This document shows, in pieces, positions 16,610 through 24,017 of a stretch of DNA of 32,973 nucleotides. The DNA is taken from contig JANQJN010000013.1 in the NCBI GenBank assembly GCA_028281625.1, positions 1 through 32,973 on the forward strand. The letters run 5' to 3'. The position numbers and the translations under genes were made by a program. The DNA is from Emcibacteraceae bacterium (GTDB lineage Bacteria > Pseudomonadota > Alphaproteobacteria > Sphingomonadales > Emcibacteraceae). Positions within the stretch are counted from its first letter, which is position 1; each line of letters opens with the position of its first letter. The notes under the pieces were generated by a model, which did not search any database, was not told where the DNA came from, and was given only the letters and a program-made list of their open reading frames with translations.

Positions 16610-17748
16610 TAAAATCTGTACTCACCATTATTGGAATAATTGTTACGACAGCACTGGTTCATGCTCAGGAGAATCCCGAAATTGATGCGCAGATGAGCGC
16701 GGCGATCAAGCAAATTGTTGCAACGGATGTGCCTGGAGTATCTGTTGCCATCATGGGACCTGAGGGACTAATCTGGTCCGGGGCTGCTGGTTACTCGCTA
16801 ATAGAAGAGCAAAAGCAGGTTTCCCAGGCGCATCTGTTTGGAATAGGGGACATCAGTAACCAGTTCGTGGGCGCTGTAATCGCACAGCTTGCCGATGAAA
16901 ATTTTCTTAACCTTACGGACACCCCTGCTGATTTGTTAGGTGATGTGGTCGCAAATATTGAGAATGCCGACACAGCCACCATCGCACAGCTCCTTAATCA
17001 TACCAGCGGTATTTACTCCTGGGATCAGGATGCCGACTGGGCAAGGCGCAGTAGGGGCATCCAACTTAATCCAACCTACAGGTGGGAAAAGGCAGAATCT
17101 CTCAAATATATCACAATAGACCGTCACGGCGCGACCAACGCACCTGGCGAGGCGTATAATTTTTCCAAATCAAATTATACGTTACTAGGACTGATTATAG
17201 AGCAGGTCACGGGCGGCCTGCTTGAAGAAGAAATGCGAACGCGTGTACTTATGCCCCTTGGTTTAAACAGTACTTATTACGACACCTTTGAGCCTGTACC
17301 GCTGGGCACCATGGTCGGTAGCTATCATTACGGGTCAGACGAATTTATTTCCACGGTGGGTGTCAACGCGAAATTTGATTTTGAAGAAGGGCGGTTGCTC
17401 GCCACCACTGGTACAAGCCTGTCCGCAGAAGGCGTTGGCAGCGGGATGGTATCAACACCCAGAGATATTGCCGTCCTCGCAAGTGCGCTTTGGCAGGGCG
17501 ATTTTCTAAAAGGGAACAGTGTTGAACTGTTCAAACCTCAATTGATTAACAATAATTTAGGTATTCACAGTGGCATTCTCGGCTTTACATCAGATGTACG
17601 TCAGATTGCCGACACTGACTTAATTATTGTCTCACTTGCAAATGTTGGAGCCGTTCAAACCGGCGAAAATGATTTGAAATCATTTCTGGAATCCTATGTT
17701 GAAAATATTTTGGTTCCCGTCGCAAAAAAATATGCCTCAACCAATTAA
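16606..17748 (+). CDS. Exported serine-hydrolase (class C beta-lactamase fold) homologue, catalytic residues lost
   Basis: A protein of 380 residues with an N-terminal signal sequence (hydrophobic 4-18, likely cleavage after VHA at 20) and the fold signatures of the beta-lactamase/PBP4-like serine hydrolase family. Examples are the FGIG lead-in to the active site, LLNHTSGI at 129-136, the PGEAY...YTLLGLIIEQVTGG block, and H321-S-G in the final strand. The active-site positions are altered: the SxxK motif reads D82-I-S-N85, and the Y-x-N motif reads F186-S-K188. It therefore cannot form the usual acyl-enzyme and is probably a binding or partner protein, although a different chemistry is not excluded. 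Its ATG overlaps the stop of the M16 peptidase gene, which suggests a joint role. Confidence 0.85.
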   Translation: MIKSVLTIIGIIVTTALVHAQENPEIDAQMSAAIKQIVATDVPGVSVAIMGPEGLIWSGAAGYSLIEEQKQVSQAHLFGIGDISNQFVGAVIAQLADENFLNLTDTPADLLGDVVANIENADTATIAQLLNHTSGIYSWDQDADWARRSRGIQLNPTYRWEKAESLKYITIDRHGATNAPGEAYNFSKSNYTLLGLIIEQVTGGLLEEEMRTRVLMPLGLNSTYYDTFEPVPLGTMVGSYHYGSDEFISTVGVNAKFDFEEGRLLATTGTSLSAEGVGSGMVSTPRDIAVLASALWQGDFLKGNSVELFKPQLINNNLGIHSGILGFTSDVRQIADTDLIIVSLANVGAVQTGENDLKSFLESYVENILVPVAKKYASTN

Positions 17749-17804
17749 AATATGCTAAGAGATCGACCGACTTAGAAACTCCTATTTATGGCCGGACATT
17801 GGAC

Positions 17805-18851
17805 ATGACAAAAACAAAAAAATTGACCCTCATTAAACCCGATGACTGGCATCTTCACGTTCGTGACAACAAATTTCTGCCATCCGTACTGGCGGATACC
17901 ACCAAACGATTTTGTCGCGCAATTATTATGCCTAATCTGGTTGAACCAGTAACTACAACCAAGCTTGCTGGAGAGTATCGTGACCGTATCATTGATGCAC
18001 TGCCAAATGAATATAAGCTAACCTTTGATCCGTTGATGACGCTTTATCTCACCAACAACACGAAGCCGTCGGAAATTAAAACAGCGCGAGACAGCGGCTT
18101 CGTCCATGCGGTAAAATGGTATCCGGCTGGTGCGACGACAAATTCATCCAAAGGTGTCAGCGATATTGTCGCCTGCTACGATGTGCTGGAAGCGATGGCC
18201 GAGGAAGGCATGCCCCTGCTCATACACGGTGAAGTGACGGATCCTGATGTGGATGTTTTTGACCGGGAGAAACAATTCATTGAACAATTCCTTATTGGCA
18301 TTATTCAAAACTTTCCGGACCTAAAAGTCGTATTTGAGCATATCACCACTAAAGACGCCGTTGAATTTGTTAAGAGCGCACATGCAAACGTGGGGGCGAC
18401 CATCACCGCCCACCATCTTTTGCTTAACCGTAATGCCATATTTCAAGGCGGAATTCGCCCTCATCACTACTGTCTGCCAATATTAAAGCGTGAACTCCAT
18501 CGGGAAGCACTCATTGCCGCCGCCACCAGCGGCGACAAAAAATTCTTCCTCGGAACAGACAGTGCACCGCACACAAAATCCACCAAAGAGAGCTCTTGCG
18601 GATGCGCTGGAATTTATACCTCTCACGGCGGTATTGAATTATACGCAGAAATATTTGAAAAGGCAGGCGCCTTGCACCGTCTTGAAGCTTTCGCTAGTTT
18701 TCACGGTCCAGATTTTTATGGCCTGCCAAGAAACCGTGAAAAAATTACCCTTAGAAAGACGCCGACACCAATTGTTGATGAATTCACCTTTGGCGATGAA
18801 GTGTGTGTTCCTTTTCGGGCTGGCGGCCAACTTACCTGGTCTATTGACTAA
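17805..18851 (+). CDS. pyrC: Dihydroorotase (E. coli PyrC type)
   Basis: Closes N-carbamoyl-aspartate to dihydroorotate in pyrimidine synthesis. The 348 residues match the E. coli-type enzyme closely. Zinc ligands are H16 and H18 in WHLHVRD, the carboxylated lysine K104 in VKWYPAGATTNSS, H141 in LIHGEVTD, H179 in FEHITTKDA and the catalytic D252 in GTDSAPH. The signature ESSCGCAG is present. The frame opens with a TTG at 17799, but the ATG two codons later is preferred because it gives the normal family N-terminus; the ribosome site is weak for either. The 3' end overlaps the convergent lipoprotein gene by 11 bases. Confidence 0.96.
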   Translation: MTKTKKLTLIKPDDWHLHVRDNKFLPSVLADTTKRFCRAIIMPNLVEPVTTTKLAGEYRDRIIDALPNEYKLTFDPLMTLYLTNNTKPSEIKTARDSGFVHAVKWYPAGATTNSSKGVSDIVACYDVLEAMAEEGMPLLIHGEVTDPDVDVFDREKQFIEQFLIGIIQNFPDLKVVFEHITTKDAVEFVKSAHANVGATITAHHLLLNRNAIFQGGIRPHHYCLPILKRELHREALIAAATSGDKKFFLGTDSAPHTKSTKESSCGCAGIYTSHGGIELYAEIFEKAGALHRLEAFASFHGPDFYGLPRNREKITLRKTPTPIVDEFTFGDEVCVPFRAGGQLTWSID

Positions 18852-19914
18852 GGAAAATATCCACCACATTATGGGCATATTCCAGACTGCTGAACTCCCC
18901 GCCTGCATCACGGTTTCTGAAAATCAGAACTGAAAAATTCTTTGATGGAATACGGTAGTAAATATTGCGAAACCCAATGGAACTGCCTGTGTGATAATTC
19001 ACTTCCATGTCTTTATAGGTTTCCAGTCGCCAGCCATATCCATAGTCCATAGGCGCACCATCATTGGTCGTATGATTGGTAAAGGATTGATCCATCAGGT
19101 CCTGACCAAGCAGGTTATCCGTATAGAGAATTTGATCCCATTTATAAAAATCCTCAAGGCTTGAATAAATACCCCCATCACCAAGAACCGCGCTCCATTT
19201 GCTCTGATCTGTTTCAACAATGCCGCTTTCTTCGACCGTATATCCAAAGGCGCGGTGTGGCACTTCATTGATCCCATTTTCAAAGGCGAGGGTATTTTCC
19301 ATACCGGCGGGATCAAAGATATTCTCTTTCAGATAGTCACGAAACGGCTGGCCGGTTATTTTTTCAATGATTTGGGTAAGAATTGCGTAAGCTGTGTTGC
19401 TGTACTGATGTTTTTCCCCCACTTCAAAATATGTGGTGTCGACATTCATCATATAATCCAGCACATCAGCATCTTTGACTTGGCGATCAAGATCGTCGGG
19501 CACCATCCCTTCATAGTCCTGAATTCCAGATGTATGATTAAGCAGACTTTCGATGGTGATTTTGCCGCCATATTCTGGAAAATCTGCCCAAATATCGGTG
19601 AGGGTAGTATCCAAGGTCAGCTGCCCTTTTTCCACCAATTGCAAAATGCTCATAGCCGTAAACTGTTTGGTCACTGACGCAAGACGGAAATTAGATTTGC
19701 TGGTCACCGACGCATTGCTGTCAAAATGGGCCATACCGTAACCTTTTTGCATGATTACTTCGCCATTTTCGATGACCATCACAGCGGCGCCAGGCATATC
19801 GCCTTCATATTCGGTAAATATCTGATCAACTTCTGCTATTCTTTGTTCCATAGATTTTTCCGTACTACAGGATGCAAGGGCAAAAGCCACCAATAGCGTA
19901 ACCAGTTTTTTCAT
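18841..19914 (-). CDS. Lipoprotein serine hydrolase (class C beta-lactamase/PBP4-like family)
   Basis: Exported lipoprotein of 357 residues: the signal ends with the lipobox L-A-S-C16, and the next residue is S rather than D. The catalytic set is complete: S80-V-T-K83 (SxxK), Y171-S-N173 (YxN) and H308-T-G310. The family segment LLNHTSGI lies at 124-131. Such proteins act as esterases, D-amino-acid peptidases or amidases; the substrate cannot be read from sequence, and true beta-lactam hydrolysis is unlikely to be the main role. A GGGGAGAG site precedes the ATG. It follows dapF by 18 bases and may be the third gene of the aminotransferase-dapF operon. Confidence 0.9.
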   Translation of the reverse strand: MKKLVTLLVAFALASCSTEKSMEQRIAEVDQIFTEYEGDMPGAAVMVIENGEVIMQKGYGMAHFDSNASVTSKSNFRLASVTKQFTAMSILQLVEKGQLTLDTTLTDIWADFPEYGGKITIESLLNHTSGIQDYEGMVPDDLDRQVKDADVLDYMMNVDTTYFEVGEKHQYSNTAYAILTQIIEKITGQPFRDYLKENIFDPAGMENTLAFENGINEVPHRAFGYTVEESGIVETDQSKWSAVLGDGGIYSSLEDFYKWDQILYTDNLLGQDLMDQSFTNHTTNDGAPMDYGYGWRLETYKDMEVNYHTGSSIGFRNIYYRIPSKNFSVLIFRNRDAGGEFSSLEYAHNVVDIFLSQ

Positions 19915-19932
19915 TTTCTCTCCCCTTCATAT

Positions 19933-20784
19933 TTATAATGTCAGGTGACCGCTAAAGCAAAATTCAGCTGGACCACTCATCACAGGTGATTGATCATCTT
20001 TATAACTTATTTTAAGTGTGCCGCCCGGCATTTCTACATATGCAAAGTTTCCAGGGATCAGGCCCCTCACCCGCGCTGCAGCAACCACTGCACAGGATCC
20101 GCTTCCACACGCCTGTGTTAGCACGCCGGGCCGCTCATATACCTGAAATTTGATATGTGTCTCATCGATAATTTCTGCAAGCCCCACATTGGCAGACTGC
20201 GGTAAATAGTCGTGGCCCTGAATGCGCGCACCAACGTCAGCCAGATCAACCGCATTGAAGTCGTCAACGAAATACACAAGATGCGGATTGGCAACATTGA
20301 CGGCAACAGCATCGCTTACCCCATCATCGCATATATCCACATGCAGCGTATCCATTTCGTGGGAAAGCGGAATTTTACCCCAGTCAAAAGATATTTTTCC
20401 CATCTCAACACTTATGTTATCGCCATCCCGTGTGCAATTTAGAACTTCAAAATTAATCTCAAGACCAAGCTCATCAAGACCACTTTCCTCAAATAATAGC
20501 AGCGCAACACAGCGGGTGGCATTACCGCAGGCTTCCACTTCCGGTCCGTCCGGATTATAGATCCGCACACGTGCGTAAGCTCCCTCGCCCTTATCAGTCA
20601 CCGGTTCGATCACCAATAATTGCTCTGCACCCACGCCAAGTTTCGGATCGCAAATGTGGATGATTTCTTTGGTGTTTGGTTTAAATGGATCGGTCCGGCC
20701 ATCAATAATGACAAAGTGGTTACTAAGCCCCTGCATTTTTACAAAAGGGCGACCCGCTTTGGCGATATCTGACCAGCTACTCAC
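19933..20784 (-). CDS. dapF: Diaminopimelate epimerase
   Basis: Converts LL- to meso-diaminopimelate for lysine and peptidoglycan synthesis using two cysteines as general acid and base. These are C86 in EACGNATRCVA (the alanine-threonine variant seen in alphaproteobacteria) and C226 in QACGSGSCAV. At 283 residues the length is normal. The N-terminal substrate loop reads KMQGLSNHF, where most family members have G-x-G-N-D-F; the asparagine (N22) is kept. The start is GTG at 20784, with AGGA 6 bases upstream; that site overlaps the stop of the preceding aminotransferase gene, which suggests coupling. Confidence 0.95.
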   Translation of the reverse strand: MSSWSDIAKAGRPFVKMQGLSNHFVIIDGRTDPFKPNTKEIIHICDPKLGVGAEQLLVIEPVTDKGEGAYARVRIYNPDGPEVEACGNATRCVALLLFEESGLDELGLEINFEVLNCTRDGDNISVEMGKISFDWGKIPLSHEMDTLHVDICDDGVSDAVAVNVANPHLVYFVDDFNAVDLADVGARIQGHDYLPQSANVGLAEIIDETHIKFQVYERPGVLTQACGSGSCAVVAAARVRGLIPGNFAYVEMPGGTLKISYKDDQSPVMSGPAEFCFSGHLTL

Positions 20785-20792
20785 ATATTTTC

Positions 20793-21992
20793 CTAGGACT
20801 TAAACAGGGACGCAATGGCGTCCGTCACATAATCGATGTTGTCATCGGTGAGGCCCGCCATATTGACTCGGCCATTGCCCATGAAAAAGATGCTGTGATC
20901 ATTGATCAGTGTCTGAATTTGCTCTGCTTCAAGGGTGAGGTAGGAAAACATTCCTTTTTGCTCGGCGATATAACCAAAGCCGCTGTTGGGTGCTTTTTCA
21001 TTCATTTTTTCAACAAAAGTGCCGCGCATCTTCTTCACCCTCTCACGCATTTCGTCAACTTCCGAAACCCATTCCGCTTTTAGGTCAGGATTACCCAGAA
21101 TATGAGCCACCACAGCTGCACCATGATCCGGCGGCATGGAATAAGTGGCACGCACCGCACTCAGCATATGCGAAGCATTTTTGCTATGCTCATCCGCGCT
21201 TGATGACACCAGTGTAATTGCGCCAGCGCGGTCACGGTACATGGCAAAATTTTTGGAACAGGAACTTGCGATCAGTGCTTCCGGCAATTTTGTGCTCAGC
21301 ACTCTTGCAGCATAGGTGTCTTCTTCGATGCCATCACCAAATCCCTGATACGCAAAATCAACGAAAGGCACCAGGCCTTTTTCAAGCATAAGTGCTGCGA
21401 GCTCATCCCACTGCGCGTTACTTAGATCTGCGCCAGATGCGTTGTGACAGCACCCGTGCAGAATCACTACATCACCTACGTCAGCACCGGAAAGGTCTTC
21501 AAGCATTTCCTCATACTGGAACTGGCCCTGTTTGATGTCATAATAACGATATTGCTTTGGATTAAGCCCCAGTGACTTTGTAATCGCCGTATGGTTCGGC
21601 CAGGTTGGGTTTGAAATCCATACATTGGCATTGGGATTGCACGCTTTTACAAATTCAAGTCCAATACGAACACCACCAGTACCGCCCGGTGTTTGAAATG
21701 TGGATACACGATTTTCAGAAACGGACCGATGGTCCGCACCGATCAGCATGTCTTGCACAAGTTTATTAAACTCTGGGTTTCCCGCCGGGGAAAGATAGGT
21801 TTTAGTAGCCTGATTATCCACAAGAAATTGCTCAGCTTTCTTAACGCTATTTAAGATTGCCGTGTTCCCTTTAGCGTCTTTATAAACACCTACACCAAGA
21901 TCCACTTTGTTGGGATCCTGCGAAGCTTTAAACATAGTTGATACAAGCAAAATTGGATCATCGCCGACTTCGGCTAAACCACTAAACAGCAT
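20793..21992 (-). CDS. Aspartate/aromatic-amino-acid aminotransferase (class I, AspC/TyrB type)
   Basis: PLP-dependent transaminase of 399 residues that moves amino groups between aspartate or aromatic amino acids and 2-oxo acids. The PLP lysine is K247 in SSCSKNFAMYRDR. N184 (HNASG), D212 and Y215 (FVDFAYQG) hold the cofactor, W131 stacks on the ring, and the substrate arginine lies in GNGRVNMAGL near the C-terminus. The LFSGLAEVGDDPIL opening is typical. The frame is open to 22073, but the ATG at 21992 is chosen because AAGGAC lies 8 bases upstream and the family N-terminus begins there. aspC and tyrB cannot be separated by eye. dapF follows 8 bases downstream. Confidence 0.93.
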   Translation of the reverse strand: MLFSGLAEVGDDPILLVSTMFKASQDPNKVDLGVGVYKDAKGNTAILNSVKKAEQFLVDNQATKTYLSPAGNPEFNKLVQDMLIGADHRSVSENRVSTFQTPGGTGGVRIGLEFVKACNPNANVWISNPTWPNHTAITKSLGLNPKQYRYYDIKQGQFQYEEMLEDLSGADVGDVVILHGCCHNASGADLSNAQWDELAALMLEKGLVPFVDFAYQGFGDGIEEDTYAARVLSTKLPEALIASSCSKNFAMYRDRAGAITLVSSSADEHSKNASHMLSAVRATYSMPPDHGAAVVAHILGNPDLKAEWVSEVDEMRERVKKMRGTFVEKMNEKAPNSGFGYIAEQKGMFSYLTLEAEQIQTLINDHSIFFMGNGRVNMAGLTDDNIDYVTDAIASLFKS

Positions 21993-22325
21993 TTCTATTC
22001 GTCCTTCTATATGTTCGGATATCGACGATTCGACTCTCTGCCTCCTTATAACGCCGCTGGTTTTAAAAATCACGCATATATCGCGTCATCGGAACAATAA
22101 TTTTTGTCTTCGCAAAAGTCACTTGCAGTGAGAAAAATTTTCTATATTTTTAAGCCTGATACAAATCCTGAACAGAAAGGATGAATTTTTATGATTGTGA
22201 GTACCTATCGTCAGTAAAGGCCCCAAACGCCAATGACACTGACTGAACAATGATGAGCTATCCGTAGCCTTAAACTTTCGCGCGCCCAAAGACCGCGAGA
22301 AATTTGATTTTTAATAGGTAATAAA
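21993..22325. promoter_or_regulatory. 333-base divergent regulatory region between the aminotransferase and rsgA genes
   Basis: Non-coding by homology. The minus side holds the AAGGAC ribosome site of the aminotransferase (22001-22006). On the plus side there is a possible leader. An ATG at 22191 preceded by AAGGAT at 22177-22182 opens an 8-codon frame ending in TAA at 22217. An overlapping ATG at 22181 opens a 21-codon frame ending at 22246. An imperfect hairpin (TCGCG 22278-22282 with CGCGA 22294-22298) is followed by the T-rich stretch TTTGATTTTT at 22303-22312, just before the rsgA ribosome site. This could be a leader with an attenuator, but the evidence is weak. Confidence 0.3.
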
Positions 22326-23390
22326 ATGTCACTAAACATAAATTCATTAACCACCATCGGGTGGGAACCTTTTTTTCAACAACAGCTTGATGAAAATGAA
22401 TGGGAAAACACTACGCCGCATCGCGTGTTGGCTGTCCATCGCGGGCAGCTTATATTATCAAATGGTGAAAGCGAATTTCCCTTCACTTTAAGCGGAAAAA
22501 TGATTACTTCAGATCGCCTGGCTCAGTCCACTGTCGGTGACTGGCTACTGCTTTCAAATGAAGATCAGAAATTCGTCCGTCAGCTGAATCGAAAAAGCCT
22601 GTTCAAACGAAAAGCTGCCGGCAGCGCCAATGTGCACCAATTGGTTGCCGCCAATGTCAATACGCTGTTTATCGTTACATCCTGTAACGACGAGTTCAGC
22701 AGCGCGCGCCTAGAACGCTATCTCGCTGTCGCACATGATGCAGAGGTCGAACCCGTTGTTGTTCTGACCAAGGCTGATCTATGCGACACTGTCAGCGATT
22801 ATGTAAGCCAAGTACGCGCCCTTGATGATCTCCTGATGGTGGAAACTGTCAATGCCCTGGATCCATGCTCGCTTGATCCCTTAAAAGCCTGGTGCAAATC
22901 AGGCCAAACAATTGCACTGATGGGGTCATCCGGTGTCGGCAAGTCCACTATTGCCAATGGACTGGGTGCACCGGAACAAAAAACGGGCGATATCCGAGAA
23001 GACGACAAAAAGGGACGGCACACCACCACCCACCGTTCCCTGTTACCGCTTAAGAGCGGTGCGATTCTGGTTGATACTCCTGGCATGAGGGAGCTTCAGC
23101 TCACCGATTGTGAGGAGGGGGTTTCAAGCGTATTTTCGGATATAGAAGAGATCGCAGAAAATTGCCGCTTTAATGATTGCAAGCATAATGAAGAGCCAGG
23201 ATGTGCTGTTCACCTCGCCATTGAAAATGGTGAAATCGATCAACGCCGACTGGAAAGCTATAGAAAACTTATGGCAGAACAGTTCCGAAACTCAGCCACT
23301 CTGGCACAACGACGTCAGAAGGATAAAGAACTGAGCAAATTTTATAGCAAGACACTCAAGGAATCTCACAAACTAAAAGGCATGACGTAA
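22326..23390 (+). CDS. rsgA: Ribosome small-subunit biogenesis GTPase RsgA
   Basis: Circularly permuted GTPase that checks late 30S assembly. An N-terminal OB-fold region (about 30-95) precedes G motifs in permuted order: G4 TKAD at 148-151, then G1 GSSGVGKS at 200-207, a threonine-rich switch RHTTTHRSL, and G3 DTPG at 250-253. The C-terminal zinc site is C280, C285, H287 and C293. At 354 residues it is at the normal length. The ribosome site is AGGT 6 bases before the ATG. It ends 3 bases from the end of the convergent UDG-family gene. Confidence 0.96.
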   Translation: MSLNINSLTTIGWEPFFQQQLDENEWENTTPHRVLAVHRGQLILSNGESEFPFTLSGKMITSDRLAQSTVGDWLLLSNEDQKFVRQLNRKSLFKRKAAGSANVHQLVAANVNTLFIVTSCNDEFSSARLERYLAVAHDAEVEPVVVLTKADLCDTVSDYVSQVRALDDLLMVETVNALDPCSLDPLKAWCKSGQTIALMGSSGVGKSTIANGLGAPEQKTGDIREDDKKGRHTTTHRSLLPLKSGAILVDTPGMRELQLTDCEEGVSSVFSDIEEIAENCRFNDCKHNEEPGCAVHLAIENGEIDQRRLESYRKLMAEQFRNSATLAQRRQKDKELSKFYSKTLKESHKLKGMT

Positions 23391-23393
23391 GGA

Positions 23394-23963
23394 TCAAATA
23401 AGCTGACCAACCTTTTTCTTTAGTGAAGGAAGAACGTCTTTTTCAAACCATGGATTTTTCTTAAGCCAGATATTATTACGCGGGCTGGGGTGAGGCAGCA
23501 CCATTTTTTCCGGTGCATACTCGCGCCACGCTTTCACTGTTTCAGTGAGCGTTTTCTTGCGCGACTTTCCAAGATGCCAGCCAATTGAATATTGACCGAT
23601 CACTAGGGTAAGTTCGACCTGCCGCAAATGACCTAAAAGTTCTTTCCTCCAGGCGTCAGCACATTCTTTACGCGGCGGCAGGTCTCCCCTTTCAGCCGAG
23701 CCGGGATAACAAAACCCCATGGGCACAAGTGCTATTTTCCGCTCGTCATAGAATGTTCCACGGTCAATACCCATCCAGTCCCGGAGTCGGTCTCCACTAG
23801 GATCATTAAAAGGAACACCTGTTTCATGCACCCGAATACCTGGCGCCTGTCCAACAATGAGTATTTTTGCCGCCGAATGAGCCTGCACCACAGGCCTGGG
23901 CCCTAGCGGCAAATGTGCAGCGCAAATTTTGCAGTTTTTTATATCTTGAAGAAGAGTTTTCAT
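23394..23963 (-). CDS. Uracil-DNA glycosylase superfamily protein, probably Fe-S
   Basis: A protein of 189 residues with the fold markers of the UDG superfamily: IVGQAPG (36-42) followed by HETGVPFNDPSG, a central V-I-G-Q-Y strand end, and the LPHPSPRNN motif near residue 156. Four cysteines, C11-x2-C14, C85 and C101, are placed as in family 4/5 enzymes that hold a [4Fe-4S] cluster. The family removes uracil or related damage from DNA, but this subgroup is often annotated only as UDG family, and uracil activity is not proven by sequence. Its start codon lies directly after the T-run of a terminator serving the upstream tcyP gene. Confidence 0.85.
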   Translation of the reverse strand: MKTLLQDIKNCKICAAHLPLGPRPVVQAHSAAKILIVGQAPGIRVHETGVPFNDPSGDRLRDWMGIDRGTFYDERKIALVPMGFCYPGSAERGDLPPRKECADAWRKELLGHLRQVELTLVIGQYSIGWHLGKSRKKTLTETVKAWREYAPEKMVLPHPSPRNNIWLKKNPWFEKDVLPSLKKKVGQLI

Positions 23964-23966
23964 AAT

Positions 23967-23995
23967 AAAAACGGCGCTATCAAAAGACCGCGCCG
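23967..23995 (-). terminator. Rho-independent terminator after tcyP
   Basis: Read on the minus strand: CGGCGC, a 12-base loop, GCGCCG and then TTTTT. It lies 22 bases after the tcyP stop, and its T-run ends 3 bases before the start codon of the UDG-family gene. Terminator and ribosome-binding region therefore overlap, and the UDG gene depends on read-through or on a promoter inside this short region. Confidence 0.75.
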
Positions 23996-24017
23996 CTCTC
24001 TTAGTTAGGTTTAAAGT

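Noticed and set aside
17754..17775. CTAAG...CTTAG inverted repeat between the pseudohydrolase gene and pyrC, as a terminator
   Set aside because: Only 5 bp of stem, a long loop and no T-run.
18841..19914. Calling the lipoprotein serine hydrolase an antibiotic-resistance beta-lactamase
   Set aside because: The SxxK, YxN and HxG motifs are shared by the large esterase/peptidase family; nothing specific to AmpC enzymes beyond the fold is visible.
22046..22052. A strong AAGGAGG on the minus strand upstream of the aminotransferase
   Set aside because: No ATG, GTG or TTG stands at a suitable distance in an open frame of real length; the aminotransferase has its own site at 22001-22006.
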